Assembly: GCF_017565705.1 (NCBI RefSeq)
Contig: NZ_JAGDYL010000024.1
Span: 1-63,982, forward strand
Source of the DNA: Leucobacter ruminantium
GTDB taxonomy: Bacteria; Actinomycetota; Actinomycetes; Actinomycetales; Microbacteriaceae
Reading direction: 5' to 3'
Length of the DNA: 63,982 nucleotides
Below, in pieces: positions 48,080-57,251 of this stretch. Numbering within the stretch: the first letter of the stretch is position 1; each line of letters starts with the position of its first letter. The position numbers were made by a program, and so were the translations under genes. The notes under the pieces were generated by a model, which saw only the letters and a list, made by a program, of their open reading frames with translations, searched no databases and was not told the DNA's origin.

Positions 48080-48212
48080 GGGACGCATCCGCAGGATCCA
48101 TCGACAGGGCTTCACGTGCGGGATTCACGCGGGGCTCGCCCGCGGCACTCCCCCGATTGGTCCGCCTGAAGGGTTCGTCCGCAGGGTCTACCCCAGCCCT
48201 CACGCGCAGCTC

Positions 48213-50618
48213 TCACTCGCGGAGCCCAGCCCCTCCGCTCCGCCTTCTCGCCGCCAGAAGCATGGTCAGGCCCGCCCCGGCGAGCGGCACGACCCCGAGC
48301 AGGGCGAACCGGGGGTCGACTCCACCAGTCGCCGAGAGCTCGGTCGCGGCCGATGTGTTCGGCGCGGGAAGAGGCCGCTCCTGATCGAGGATCTCAGTGC
48401 GCTCGTTCTCGAGACCGCACGCGCCTCGGTGCAGTTCCACCCGCTCCCCGGTCTCGGGGTGCGGCATCGTCAGATCCTCGACCCAGTATCCGACGCCCGT
48501 GCTCCGCGCCACGATGCGCGGCGATGACACGCGCCCCGCAGCCCGCACCTCGACCCTCGCCGTGGTGGCGACGGGCTGCGCGAGACAGCGCTCCTCCTCG
48601 GTCATCGCGGCCAGTTCGGTCTCCTCCCAGAGCACAGGCTCACCGTTCTCATCGGTCCTCGGCTCCCATCGCTCGTCGTACTTGGGCTCGCCGGCCGCGG
48701 GGGCGAGGTAGTACGCGAAGCCCAGCTCGGCACCGGCCGGCACGAGACCCTCCACGAAGGCGACATCTCCGAAGGCCTCGCCGACGACGGCGCTCGGCTG
48801 CGCCTCGGTGCGTACCGTCGGTACCGAGATGCGCGCGGTCTCGGAGGGCACGCCGAAGTCGTCGCACCACTCGGCGATCAGCCCGCGGTGCTCCTCGGAC
48901 TGCTCCTCGGAGAGCAGACAGGCCTGCACCGTGACCCATCCGCGCGTCTCGAAAGGCAGCTCGATCGGGGCCACCTCGATCTCCCCGGTGCTGTCGATGT
49001 CGGCGAAGACCCGCGCGATCTCGCCGACCCCGGGCGGGGGCTGCGGCGCTCGTACCGGTTCCTCGGCGCTCCCGTATACGGTCAGTCTGATCCTGGCGGG
49101 AATCCTGGAGCCGTTCTCATCGCGCAGCCAGGCACCGTGACGGAGCGAAGCCGTCAGTCGATCCCTCAGCACGAGCGAATCGAGCGCCAGTTCGCGCGAC
49201 TCGAGTTCGGTGCTCCAGTGCAGCGTCGAGGGAACCGTCTGCCCCTCCTCGGGCAGGCCGAAGCGATCGGCGAAGCCGTACCCCGACGGCAGCAGTCCCG
49301 CCGCGCGCACCTCGGGCCGCTGTTCCGACTCGTCGATGCGCCACACCCAGGAGTAGTAACCGGCTTCACCGGGCGCCGCATCGATCTCGGCGCGATACTC
49401 CCCGGGCCCGCGGTCGGCGATGAGCCTCGCCCGCCCGGCCACCGGCGCGCCCTGCGGTGCGTGATCGGCAACTGCCTGCGGGTGGGAGAACGGTCCGTAG
49501 AGCACGCCTTCGGCGACGACCGGCGCATACTCGACCGAGCCGTCGGCATGCCGCCTGGAAGCCCAGGGCGTCTCTCCTTCGAGCGTCGAGAGGGTGACGA
49601 GATCGGAGAACCTGCCCGTTCCGCGCTCCACGATCGGCTGGTCGGTGCGCGTGGACAGCACCGGCGCGAAGCGTGTGTCGATCACCGCCGACACCGGGCC
49701 GAGCGGAGCGCGATGGGCGTCTTGCAACGGGCCGACCATCGAACCCAGATCCTGTTGGTTGGCCTCGGTCGCGCTGTGCAGCATCACCTCGGCGGGCCAC
49801 ACCTCCTCGACGTGATTCCACTCCCCCGTCGCCGTGACGCGGTGCTCCCGCTGCCAGCCCTCGGCGTGCAGTTCGGTTGTCCACGAGGCGCTGCCCGCCG
49901 CGCCTCCGTCGACCCGCAACTCGGCGCCGCCGCCCTCGAACACGGCTCCCTCCAGGGTGATCGCGGTGGTGCCGGCCGGGTAGTCGACCCGTCCCCTGCC
50001 CTGCTCAGCGTCGAGCGCCAGCGACAGCTCTGCTTCGGGAACCGGAGTCGAGCGGGGCCCGGTCGCAGCCTCCGCCTCGGCCAGAAGGGATCTGGCGTGC
50101 GCGAGATGGTCTCCGCCGCCGTGGGCCGCGATCCACCCGAAATGGTGGTCGAGCCAGGGCGAGGTGCCGGAGTCGTAGCGCAGCATCCATATCGCGATCT
50201 GCACGACCGCCGCCATGCCGGGATCGGCGCTCTGCCCGTGCTTCGTCAGCAGCCAGTTCATCCTGCGCAGCGACTCGCCCGACATCGGGCCGACCGAGAC
50301 CGTCCCGTTCCAGCCGGTCTCGTCACGGGCCTGCGTCGTATAGCCGGTCAACGTGCCAACCGGCACGGGCGTGTTCTGCGCTGCGCGCGGCTCCGACGCC
50401 CCCGGCTCGACGCAGTAGACGAGCTGGCCCGTCGAGCTGAGAAACGCCCCGACCTCCCAGCCGCCGAAACTCACCCCGTGACTGTACGACGCCGCTCGCG
50501 CGGGGCTCGGCGCCGCGGCGGGCATCACCGTCGCGAGCATCCCGACCAGCAGCACGATCGAGGCGAGGAATCCGAAGCGCGGCCCGCGGCGCGGCGCATC
50601 AGGAACTGGGATCTTCAT
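48213..50618 (-). CDS. Thioester-domain surface adhesin with sortase-type anchor
   Basis: 801 residues from ATG 50618, with AAGGAGA six bases upstream. Signal peptide FLASIVLLVGMLATVMPAAA. A thioester (TQXA) domain follows: Cys69 in QLVYCVEPG and Gln140 in AVVQIAIWMLRY are the pair that forms the internal Cys-Gln thioester in Gram-positive adhesins. Several beta-rich domains fill 200-740. The C-terminus has LSATGG, a membrane helix (ALLGVVPLAGAGLTMLLAA) and RRR: a sortase signal of the LxxTG type rather than LPxTG. It should be wall-linked and able to bind host or environmental amines covalently. No sortase gene is in the window. Confidence 0.88.
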   Translation of the reverse strand: MKIPVPDAPRRGPRFGFLASIVLLVGMLATVMPAAAPSPARAASYSHGVSFGGWEVGAFLSSTGQLVYCVEPGASEPRAAQNTPVPVGTLTGYTTQARDETGWNGTVSVGPMSGESLRRMNWLLTKHGQSADPGMAAVVQIAIWMLRYDSGTSPWLDHHFGWIAAHGGGDHLAHARSLLAEAEAATGPRSTPVPEAELSLALDAEQGRGRVDYPAGTTAITLEGAVFEGGGAELRVDGGAAGSASWTTELHAEGWQREHRVTATGEWNHVEEVWPAEVMLHSATEANQQDLGSMVGPLQDAHRAPLGPVSAVIDTRFAPVLSTRTDQPIVERGTGRFSDLVTLSTLEGETPWASRRHADGSVEYAPVVAEGVLYGPFSHPQAVADHAPQGAPVAGRARLIADRGPGEYRAEIDAAPGEAGYYSWVWRIDESEQRPEVRAAGLLPSGYGFADRFGLPEEGQTVPSTLHWSTELESRELALDSLVLRDRLTASLRHGAWLRDENGSRIPARIRLTVYGSAEEPVRAPQPPPGVGEIARVFADIDSTGEIEVAPIELPFETRGWVTVQACLLSEEQSEEHRGLIAEWCDDFGVPSETARISVPTVRTEAQPSAVVGEAFGDVAFVEGLVPAGAELGFAYYLAPAAGEPKYDERWEPRTDENGEPVLWEETELAAMTEEERCLAQPVATTARVEVRAAGRVSSPRIVARSTGVGYWVEDLTMPHPETGERVELHRGACGLENERTEILDQERPLPAPNTSAATELSATGGVDPRFALLGVVPLAGAGLTMLLAARRRSGGAGLRE

Positions 50619-50719
50619 GTGGGGTCTCCTTCCGCGACCCGAGTGGGCCGTGGCGACCATGCTCATCGCTGAAGCGCCGGCCCGCAGACGCCATCCACAG
50701 CGGCTGGGACACGCCGGAT

Positions 50720-50747
50720 TTGCATTCGTTCAGATCCGTGCTAAAGT
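50720..50747 (+). promoter_or_regulatory. Promoter of the initiator tRNA
   Basis: TTGCAT (50720-50725), 16-base spacer and TAAAGT (50742-50747). Start of transcription would be near 50754, six bases before the tRNA. The local AT content is the highest in this part of the window. Confidence 0.6.
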
Positions 50748-50759
50748 TAATTCTTGTGC

Positions 50760-50836
50760 CGCGGGGTGGAGCAGTTCGGTAGCTCGCCGGGCTCATAACC
50801 CGGAGGTCGTGGGTTCAAATCCCGCCCCCGCAACCA
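50760..50836 (+). tRNA. Initiator tRNA-fMet (CAU)
   Basis: 77 bases with the CCA end encoded. Cloverleaf: acceptor strands CGCGGGG and CCCCGCA leave an unpaired C1/A72; anticodon CAT at 50794-50796 sits on a stem with three consecutive G-C pairs (CCGGG/CCCGG); T-loop TTCAAAT. The C1-A72 mismatch and GGG/CCC stem are hallmarks of the formyl-methionine initiator, not elongator Met. Confidence 0.97.
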
Positions 50837-50839
50837 TGA

Positions 50840-50877
50840 GGAAGGCCCTGATCAGGGAAAACTGATCAGGGCCTTCC
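50840..50877 (+). terminator. Terminator of the tRNA gene
   Basis: Perfect 16-bp stem (50840-50855 with 50862-50877), loop GGAAAA, followed by GCCTTTCC. It begins three bases after the tRNA. Confidence 0.92.
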
Positions 50878-51131
50878 GCCTTTCCCGGATGTGCCGATGC
50901 GTCAGAATCCCGTTGCACGGCGGCCGGATCCGGAACCGGGCTGGCGATTCCAACGCCCAGGAGGCGGCACGTGGGAGCGGAAAGTACGTTCTCACGACTT
51001 TCTTCGCCCTTCCCCGTTCTCCCTGTGGACGACGTTCCGGGGTTGACCGGGTGATCGGATCATCGGCTGAGACGAGACCGCCCGGGCTCGCCCGGTTGGC
51101 TCATCTCCGTCGGCCTGGCATCGTAGTGGTC

Positions 51132-52082
51132 ATGAGCACGACACCCACGATGCGAGCCGCCGTCCAGCACTCCCTCGGAGCACCCGAGGTGCTCGAGGTC
51201 GTCGAGATCCCTCGGCCCGAGCCGCGCACCAACGAGATACTCGTGCGCGTGCGCGCGGCGGGCATCAACCCCACCGACTGGAAGCACCGCGCACGCGGAG
51301 GGTTCATCGGCGATCCCCCGTTCGTGCTCGGGTGGGATGTCTCGGGCGTCGTCGAAGCCGTCGGCGTGGGCGTCGCCCGCTTCCGGCCGGGAGACGAGGT
51401 CTTCGGGATGCTCTCCTACCCCTTCGGGCACGGCTCGCACGCCGAGTACGTCGCAGCCCCGGCGCGCGTCTTCGCACCGAAGCCGGCATCGCTCGACCAC
51501 GTCCAAGCCGCGGCCCTGCCGTTGGTCTCACTGACGTCGTGGCAGGCGCTGGTCGAGTACGCCGAGCTGCAACCGGGGCAGCGCGTGCTGATCCATGCTG
51601 CGGCCGGCGGCGTGGGGCATGTCGCCGTGCAGATCGCGAAGGCGCGCGGAGCGCACGTGCTCGGCACCGCGAGCGAGGCCAAGCACGACTTCCTGCGGAG
51701 TCTGGGCGTGGACGAGCCGATCGACTACCGGAACCGGGACTTCGCCGAGGTCGCGAAGAACGTCGACGTCGTCTTCGACACCATCGGAGGCGACACCTCG
51801 CTTCGTTCTCTCCGCGCTCTGCGCCCGGGCGGGATCCTCGTCTCGATCCTGCCGATCGGTTCGGACGACCTCTACCGCGAGGCCGACCGCCTGGGCGTTC
51901 GCGCGCTGCGCATGCTCGTCGACTCCTCCAGGGCCGACCTCGGTTCGATCGCCGAGCTCGTCGAGGCCGGCAGGCTCCGCGCCACGATCGCCGAGACGTT
52001 CCCCCTCGACAGGATCGCCGACGCCCACCGGCTCGGCGAGACCGGCAGAACTGCGGGCAAGATCGTGATCACGATGGAGTAG
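51132..52082 (+). CDS. NADP-dependent quinone-oxidoreductase-like MDR protein
   Basis: 316 residues from ATG 51132. Zinc-free medium-chain dehydrogenase/reductase: MRAAVQHSLGAPEVLEVVEIPRPEP, INPTDWKHR, PFVLGWDVSGVVEAVGVGVARFRPGDEVFGML, and the cofactor fold VLIHAAAGGVGHVAVQIAKARGAHVLGTAS. It lacks the structural-zinc cysteines of alcohol dehydrogenases. Likely reduces quinones or enones with NADPH; the substrate is unknown. Stand-alone gene downstream of the tRNA. Confidence 0.88.
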   Translation: MSTTPTMRAAVQHSLGAPEVLEVVEIPRPEPRTNEILVRVRAAGINPTDWKHRARGGFIGDPPFVLGWDVSGVVEAVGVGVARFRPGDEVFGMLSYPFGHGSHAEYVAAPARVFAPKPASLDHVQAAALPLVSLTSWQALVEYAELQPGQRVLIHAAAGGVGHVAVQIAKARGAHVLGTASEAKHDFLRSLGVDEPIDYRNRDFAEVAKNVDVVFDTIGGDTSLRSLRALRPGGILVSILPIGSDDLYREADRLGVRALRMLVDSSRADLGSIAELVEAGRLRATIAETFPLDRIADAHRLGETGRTAGKIVITME

Positions 52083-52123
52083 TCGCGGCCTCACCACGCG
52101 CAGTCTCACCAAGCGTCACCTCT

Positions 52124-52189
52124 CTCGGATCTGGCAGCTCATTCGGATCGAAACGGGGCTCTGAATCCGAATGAGCTGTCAGGTCCGAG
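52124..52189. repeat. 25-bp near-perfect inverted repeat
   Basis: Arms 52124-52148 and 52165-52189 match at 23 of 25 positions; in RNA the two mismatches become G-U pairs, so a continuous 25-pair stem with a 16-base loop is possible. It lies 42 bases past the oxidoreductase stop and ends directly before two GAGGGATCG octamers. It has no T-run, so it may be a terminator, a structured RNA or a small palindromic element. Confidence 0.85.
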
Positions 52190-52290
52190 CGAGGGATCGA
52201 GCACCGCGAGGGATCGCGCACGACCGGGGATCGAGCCAGCACCTCCGGTACCATGCAAGCATTCCCGAACGCACGACAGCGAGGAAGCCC

Positions 52291-52713
52291 ATGGCCGCGA
52301 AACAGCCCGCGATGTCCCCCTCCGACATGCCCGTCGCGGAAGTGCTCGACCGCGTCACGGGGCCGCGACGCGCGGAAGCCGACGAACTGCTGGCCCTCCA
52401 CGCCGAACTCACCGGCGCCGAACCGGTCGTATGGGCCCGCCGCATCATCGGTTTCGGAGAGTACGAGTACCGTTACGAGAGCGGGCACGGCGGCCGCATG
52501 CCGGAACTCGCCTTCGCCACCGGTTCGGCCAGGCACACGCTCTACCTGGTCGACGACTTCGCGGAGCGCTGGCCCGATCTCATGGAGCGTCTGGGCCGGT
52601 ACCGGGCGAGCAAGGCCTGCCTCTACCTCACCCGGCTGACGGGCGTGGATCGCTCCGCGCTGCGCGAACTCCTCGAACGATCCCTCGCCGAAAGCCGCTC
52701 CCGGGCGGTGTGA
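52291..52713 (+). CDS. DUF1801 (YdhG-like) family protein
   Basis: 140 residues from ATG 52291 (GAGGAAG eight bases upstream). PRRAEADELLALHAELTGAEPVVWARRIIGFGEYEYRYESGHGGRMPELAFATGSARHTLYLVDDF is the conserved DUF1801 core (a small alpha-beta fold related to frataxin-like YdhG). The true role is not known. Convergent with the UPF0182 gene. Confidence 0.88.
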   Translation: MAAKQPAMSPSDMPVAEVLDRVTGPRRAEADELLALHAELTGAEPVVWARRIIGFGEYEYRYESGHGGRMPELAFATGSARHTLYLVDDFAERWPDLMERLGRYRASKACLYLTRLTGVDRSALRELLERSLAESRSRAV

Positions 52714-52830
52714 GCCCGCTTCGCCTCTCCACTGCGGTTTCGACTCGTCGATGCGCTCCTCGTTCAACCGGCGGTGCGAGCCGGACTCGCATCACCGCTG
52801 CGGTTCCGAATCACGGAGCCCGCGAACTGC

Positions 52831-52861
52831 GAAGGGCGCCCTCTGTAGGAGAGCGCCCTTC
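52831..52861. terminator. Bidirectional terminator
   Basis: GAAGGGCGC and its complement close a stem continuing for three more pairs (arms 52831-52844 and 52848-52861) around GTA. It sits between the convergent DUF1801 and UPF0182 genes, 25 bases from the latter's stop. Confidence 0.75.
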
Positions 52862-52885
52862 GAGTCGGGGTGAGGGATCGCGGGA

Positions 52886-55800
52886 CTACTCGTCCTGCAG
52901 CGCGATCTCGAGCGCGGCGCGCAGCCGCTCGTCGGCCTCGCCGTAGGCGGCCCAGTCGCCGTTCTTCATAGCCGCGTCGCGGTCCTTGAGCGCCTGGCTC
53001 ATGTCGCGCAGCGCGGCGGCCACGTCGGTGCTCTGCGATCCGCCGCCCGAGCCGGCGGACGAGCCGTCGTCGGGCGGGGTCGTCCCGTCGTCCGGCGCAT
53101 CGGGCGTCTCCGTCTGGTCGACGTCGCCGTCACCCGCGCTCGCACCCGAGTTTCCGCCGAAGAGCACGTCGAGCGCGCCGTCGAGCGTGTCCTCGAACGC
53201 GATCTCGTCGCCGAACGAGACCAGCACCTTCTGAAGCAGCGGGAAGCGCGTGCCCGAGGTCGCCTCGATGTACACCGGCTGCACGTAGAGCAGACCGCCG
53301 CCGACGGGGAGGGTGAGCAGGTTGCCGCTGATCACCTTCGTGCCGCGCTGGTCGAGGATGTTCAGCTCCGTCGACACCTTGGGGTCCGTGTTGAAGCTGT
53401 TCTGCACCTGTCCGGGGCCGGGGATCGTGTTGCTCTTCGGCAGCGTCAGCAGCTTCAGCGTGCCGTAGCCGTCGGATACCTTACCGTCCTCGGAGCCTGC
53501 GTTGGAGTTCGCTGCGAGGTACCCGGTCAGGATGTCGCGCGCGCCCTCGCCTCGGGCGTCGGGGATGAAGGTCGAGTAGATCGAGTAGCTCGGCTCGGCA
53601 CCCGCCCCCGCTGCGAGGGTGAGGTAGTACGGCGGCTGCGCGAGGGACTGCTCGCCGTCGCCGGTCTGCCCGACGGGATTCGCGGGCGTGCGCCAGGCGT
53701 CCTCGCGCGAGTAGAAGGCGCCGGGGTCGCTGACGTGGTAGGTACCGAGCAGTTCGCGCTGCACCTTGAACAGGTCGGTGGGGTACCGTACGTGGCTGAG
53801 CAGATCGCCGCTCATGTCGGAGACGCTCTTGAGGGTTCCCGGGAAGATCTGCCCCCATGCCTTGAGCAGCGGGTCCTCCTCGTCCCACGCGTAGAGGGAG
53901 ACCGAGCCGTCGTAGGCGTCGACCGTCGCCTTGACCGAGTTGCGGATGTAGTTGACCGGTTTCGGCATGACGTTCACCCGCTCGTTGTCGGCGTCGACGG
54001 TGAGGGCGTTCATGTCCTGCACCTCCGAGTAGGGGTAGTCGGCCGACGTCGTGTAACCGTCGACGATCCAGACCACCCGGCCGTCGACCACGGAGGCGTA
54101 GGGTGCCGAGTCGAGGGTCAGATACGGCGCGACCTTCTGCACGCGGTCGATCGGATTGCGGTCGTAGAGGATCTGCGAGCCGTCGACCACGGCGCCCGAG
54201 AGCAGCACCTCCATGTCCTGGAACTTGAGCGCGTAGATCAGCTTGGTGAAGACGTTCGAGAGCTCGGGCCCGCCGTCGCCGGCGAAGGTCGTGAGGTTCT
54301 GCCTGGAGCTCGTGTCGCCGGATTCCGCATCGGCCGCCTCGGTGTCGGCGTTCTCCTGATTCTGCGCGGGATCCTCCGCCGGTGCCGCGGCCTCGTCCTG
54401 CTCGGCCGAGGCCTCCGCCTCGCTCTCGGCGTCTGCGGGGTAGTCGAGCTCGATCGGCTTCTTCCGCTCGCCGCCGACGATCGAGTACTCCGGCGAGTTC
54501 ATGCCGAAGTAGACGCGGGGCTCGAACTCGCCGAGCTTGCCGCTCGTCGGGATTCCGCTCTCCAGGAAGACCGGCTCGCCGCCCGGAGAGCGCTGATTGC
54601 CGTATGCCGCGACGAGTCCGTAGCCGTGGGTGTAGACGAGGGTCCGGTTGTACCAGCTCTCGTCGTTGGAGACGTTGATGTCGCGCACGGCGGAGACCGT
54701 ATCCTCCACGCTGCCATCGATCTCGTAGCGGTCGACGTTCAGCGAGTTCGGAAAGGTGTAGTACTGCTTGCTCTGCTCCAGTTGCGCGAAGGTGCGCGAG
54801 ATCACCTCCGGGTCCATGATGCGGATGTTGGCCGTGGTGACGGCGTCGTTGCGCAGGGCGCCAGGCTCGGCGTCGGTGACCGCGTCGTAGCGTTCGGTCT
54901 CCACGGCGTCGATGCCGAATGCGGCCCGGGTCGCGTCGATGTTGCGCTGGATGTACTCGGCCTCGAGGCTCTTCTCGTCGGGCTTCACCTGGAACTGCTG
55001 CACCGCCCACGGGTAGCCGATGCCGAGCACGATGCTCGAGATGAGGAACAGCGCCGTACCGATGACGGGCAGTCGCCACTTGCCGGTGAAGGCGGTCACG
55101 AGGAACAGGACGGCCACGAGCACGCCGATGCCCGCGAGGATCTGCTTGCCCGGGATCACCGCGTGCACGTCCTGGAACATCGCGCCGGTCATGAGCCCCG
55201 ACGGGTCGTTGAGCAGGCGGTACTGGTCGAGCCAGAGACTCACGCCCTGCAGCAGCAGGTAGAGCGCTGCGAGAATCGCCGCCTGGATGCGCGTGGCCTT
55301 CGAGACCCGCACATCGCGGCCCGAGAACGAGATGCCGCCGTAGAGGTAGCTGGTGGCGACCCCGCCGATGAGGGAGATCAGCATCACGGCGGAGGCGAAG
55401 CCGACGACCCCCTGCAGCAGCGGCAGGTCGAACAGGTAGAACGAGGTGTCGAGGCCGAACTGCGGATCCTTCTCGCCCGTGGGAGAGCTGTTGAGCCACA
55501 GCAGCGCGCGCTGCCACTGGGTCGCGGCGGAGAAGCCGCCGAATGCGCCGATCACGGCGGGCAGCGCCCACTTCACCAGGCGGCGCAGCGGTTCGAAGAT
55601 CTCCTGGTAGCGGTCGAGCTGGGCCGTGAGACGCGCGTAGACGGGGCGCTTGCGATAGGCGATGTCGATGGACAGGAAGACGGGGATCGCCATTCCGAAG
55701 AATCCGATCAGGAACATCGTGCCCGCGGCGATCCACTGGGTCGTCAGGACCGGGAGGAAGTCGAGCTGGCGGTACCACAGCACCTCGGCCATGACGGCCG

Positions 55801-55909
55801 CGACGCCGAGGAATCCGAGGATCAGCACCACCACGAGCACGATCGTGATCGCAAGCGGTGAGAAGCGGCGCCCCCGCGGGGGCCGGGTTGAGGCGTTCTG
55901 GTCGGTCAC
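52886..55909 (-). CDS. UPF0182 family membrane protein
   Basis: 1007 residues from GTG 55909. About seven membrane helices in the first 320 residues (ITIVLVVVLILGFLGVAAVMAEVLWYRQLDFLPVL onward), then a very large extracytoplasmic domain (YHVSDPGAFYSREDAWRTPANPVG, TLPVGGGLLYVQPVYIEA). An acidic Ala/Glu-rich insertion near 500-545 and an acidic Gly/Ser tail are low complexity. Function unknown in the whole family. Located 91 bases after the YlbL-type protease gene on the same strand, an arrangement conserved in actinobacteria. Confidence 0.93.
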   Translation of the reverse strand: MTDQNASTRPPRGRRFSPLAITIVLVVVLILGFLGVAAVMAEVLWYRQLDFLPVLTTQWIAAGTMFLIGFFGMAIPVFLSIDIAYRKRPVYARLTAQLDRYQEIFEPLRRLVKWALPAVIGAFGGFSAATQWQRALLWLNSSPTGEKDPQFGLDTSFYLFDLPLLQGVVGFASAVMLISLIGGVATSYLYGGISFSGRDVRVSKATRIQAAILAALYLLLQGVSLWLDQYRLLNDPSGLMTGAMFQDVHAVIPGKQILAGIGVLVAVLFLVTAFTGKWRLPVIGTALFLISSIVLGIGYPWAVQQFQVKPDEKSLEAEYIQRNIDATRAAFGIDAVETERYDAVTDAEPGALRNDAVTTANIRIMDPEVISRTFAQLEQSKQYYTFPNSLNVDRYEIDGSVEDTVSAVRDINVSNDESWYNRTLVYTHGYGLVAAYGNQRSPGGEPVFLESGIPTSGKLGEFEPRVYFGMNSPEYSIVGGERKKPIELDYPADAESEAEASAEQDEAAAPAEDPAQNQENADTEAADAESGDTSSRQNLTTFAGDGGPELSNVFTKLIYALKFQDMEVLLSGAVVDGSQILYDRNPIDRVQKVAPYLTLDSAPYASVVDGRVVWIVDGYTTSADYPYSEVQDMNALTVDADNERVNVMPKPVNYIRNSVKATVDAYDGSVSLYAWDEEDPLLKAWGQIFPGTLKSVSDMSGDLLSHVRYPTDLFKVQRELLGTYHVSDPGAFYSREDAWRTPANPVGQTGDGEQSLAQPPYYLTLAAGAGAEPSYSIYSTFIPDARGEGARDILTGYLAANSNAGSEDGKVSDGYGTLKLLTLPKSNTIPGPGQVQNSFNTDPKVSTELNILDQRGTKVISGNLLTLPVGGGLLYVQPVYIEATSGTRFPLLQKVLVSFGDEIAFEDTLDGALDVLFGGNSGASAGDGDVDQTETPDAPDDGTTPPDDGSSAGSGGGSQSTDVAAALRDMSQALKDRDAAMKNGDWAAYGEADERLRAALEIALQDE

Positions 55910-56000
55910 GTCCCTCTACTTTCCTGTCCGGACTGCACGAGCTCGAGGCAGTTCGTACCAGCCTAGCGGGCGCCGCTGACACTTCCCCGGATCGGTCCGC

Positions 56001-57086
56001 TCAGCCGGCGGTGCAGCGCTCGACACCCGAGGGAGACCGCCCCTCGGCGACCGCCTCGACCGCTGCGACGGCCTCTTCGAGTGTGGCCACCGGCGCGACC
56101 TCGAGCCCGTCGGGGATGCGCTCCGGGAGATCGGCGCAGTTGCCGATCGGCATGAGGAAGAGCCCGCCCCCGGCCCGCGAGGCCGCCCACATCTTCTGCT
56201 CGAGGCCGCCGATCGGCCCGACCTCGCCGCTCGAGGCGATGGTGCCCGTGCCGCTCGCCTGCACCCCGTCGAACAGGGATCCGGGAGTCATGAGCTCGAC
56301 CACGCCGAGCGAGAAGACGAGGCCGGCGCTCGGGCCACCGATGTCGCCGAGCGAGAAGTCGACCTTGCGGGGCAGTTCGTACTCGGATGCGACGGTCGTG
56401 CCGAGCATGGGTTCGCTCCCGCCATCGGGTACGACGGGGGTGACGGCCGTCTCGACCTCCGCGCCGTCGCGCTCGACGACCAGTTCGAGGGGTTTCCCCG
56501 CTCCCGAGGCGACGATGCGCTCGCGCAGCTCCGCGTAACCCGCGACGGGCGCACCCCCGGCCTGGACAATCACGTCGCCCTCGAGCAGTGCTCCGACGGA
56601 GGGGCCAGGGTCGATGACGGCCGCGACCTCGATCCGCTCCGGCACATCTTCGCCCAGATATCGGAAGGCCGCGGCTGCGGCCTTCGCCTGCGAGTCGTCC
56701 ATCAGCACCGTGTTCGCGGCGTCGCGCTGCTCCTCCGTCGTGCCGCTCGGGAAGACCTCGTCGACGGGCAGCACCTGCTGAGAGGGATCGATCAGTGCGG
56801 GAACGAGCGAGAGCCAGCTCCTCGGGTGCTGGGGGCTCCCCGCCACCGAGACGGTGAGCAAGCGGAGGGATCCCTCGCCGTCCGATGCCGGGGCGCCCCG
56901 AACCTCGATGACCGGCTGCGTCTCTCCGTCCTCGAGTTCGACGTCTCCGAGCACGTCGACCGTCGGGCCGGGGCGCTCGATGACGAACGGGGCGGGGATC
57001 ACGGCGGCGAGCAGCAGCAGGCACGCGGCGACCGCCGTCCACAGCCACCTGCGCAGCACCCGCCGCTCGTCCTCGACGGTGCGCAT
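56001..57086 (-). CDS. YlbL-type PDZ/Lon-like membrane protease
   Basis: 361 residues from ATG 57086 (MRTVEDERRVLRRW). One N-terminal membrane helix (AVAACLLLLAAVIPAPFVI), a PDZ domain around 175-235 (GALLEGDVIVQAGGAPVAGYAELRERI), then a Lon-like (S16) proteolytic domain with Ser in IGGPSAGLVFSL and Lys in GGLEQKMWAASRAG, the usual dyad. Its active site faces outside. In Bacillus YlbL degrades the division inhibitor YneA after SOS; this role here is inference. Confidence 0.92.
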   Translation of the reverse strand: MRTVEDERRVLRRWLWTAVAACLLLLAAVIPAPFVIERPGPTVDVLGDVELEDGETQPVIEVRGAPASDGEGSLRLLTVSVAGSPQHPRSWLSLVPALIDPSQQVLPVDEVFPSGTTEEQRDAANTVLMDDSQAKAAAAAFRYLGEDVPERIEVAAVIDPGPSVGALLEGDVIVQAGGAPVAGYAELRERIVASGAGKPLELVVERDGAEVETAVTPVVPDGGSEPMLGTTVASEYELPRKVDFSLGDIGGPSAGLVFSLGVVELMTPGSLFDGVQASGTGTIASSGEVGPIGGLEQKMWAASRAGGGLFLMPIGNCADLPERIPDGLEVAPVATLEEAVAAVEAVAEGRSPSGVERCTAG

Positions 57087-57251
57087 CGGCTCGAACTCCT
57101 GCACGATGCTCCTCGGCGGATCGGGCGCCGGGAGCCGGGCTGCTCCTGTTCGCAGTGGGCGCAATGGAAATGGGATGCGACGGTCAATCTAGCAGGCGGA
57201 ACCGGGTGTCGTGCCGTAGCGTGGAATCGGACGAGACGAGGAGATTCGGCT

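Noticed and set aside
53735..55861. A 708-codon plus-strand frame antisense to UPF0182
   Set aside because: Composition typical of antisense shadows (Val/Asp/His/Arg-rich); the UPF0182 protein is well conserved.
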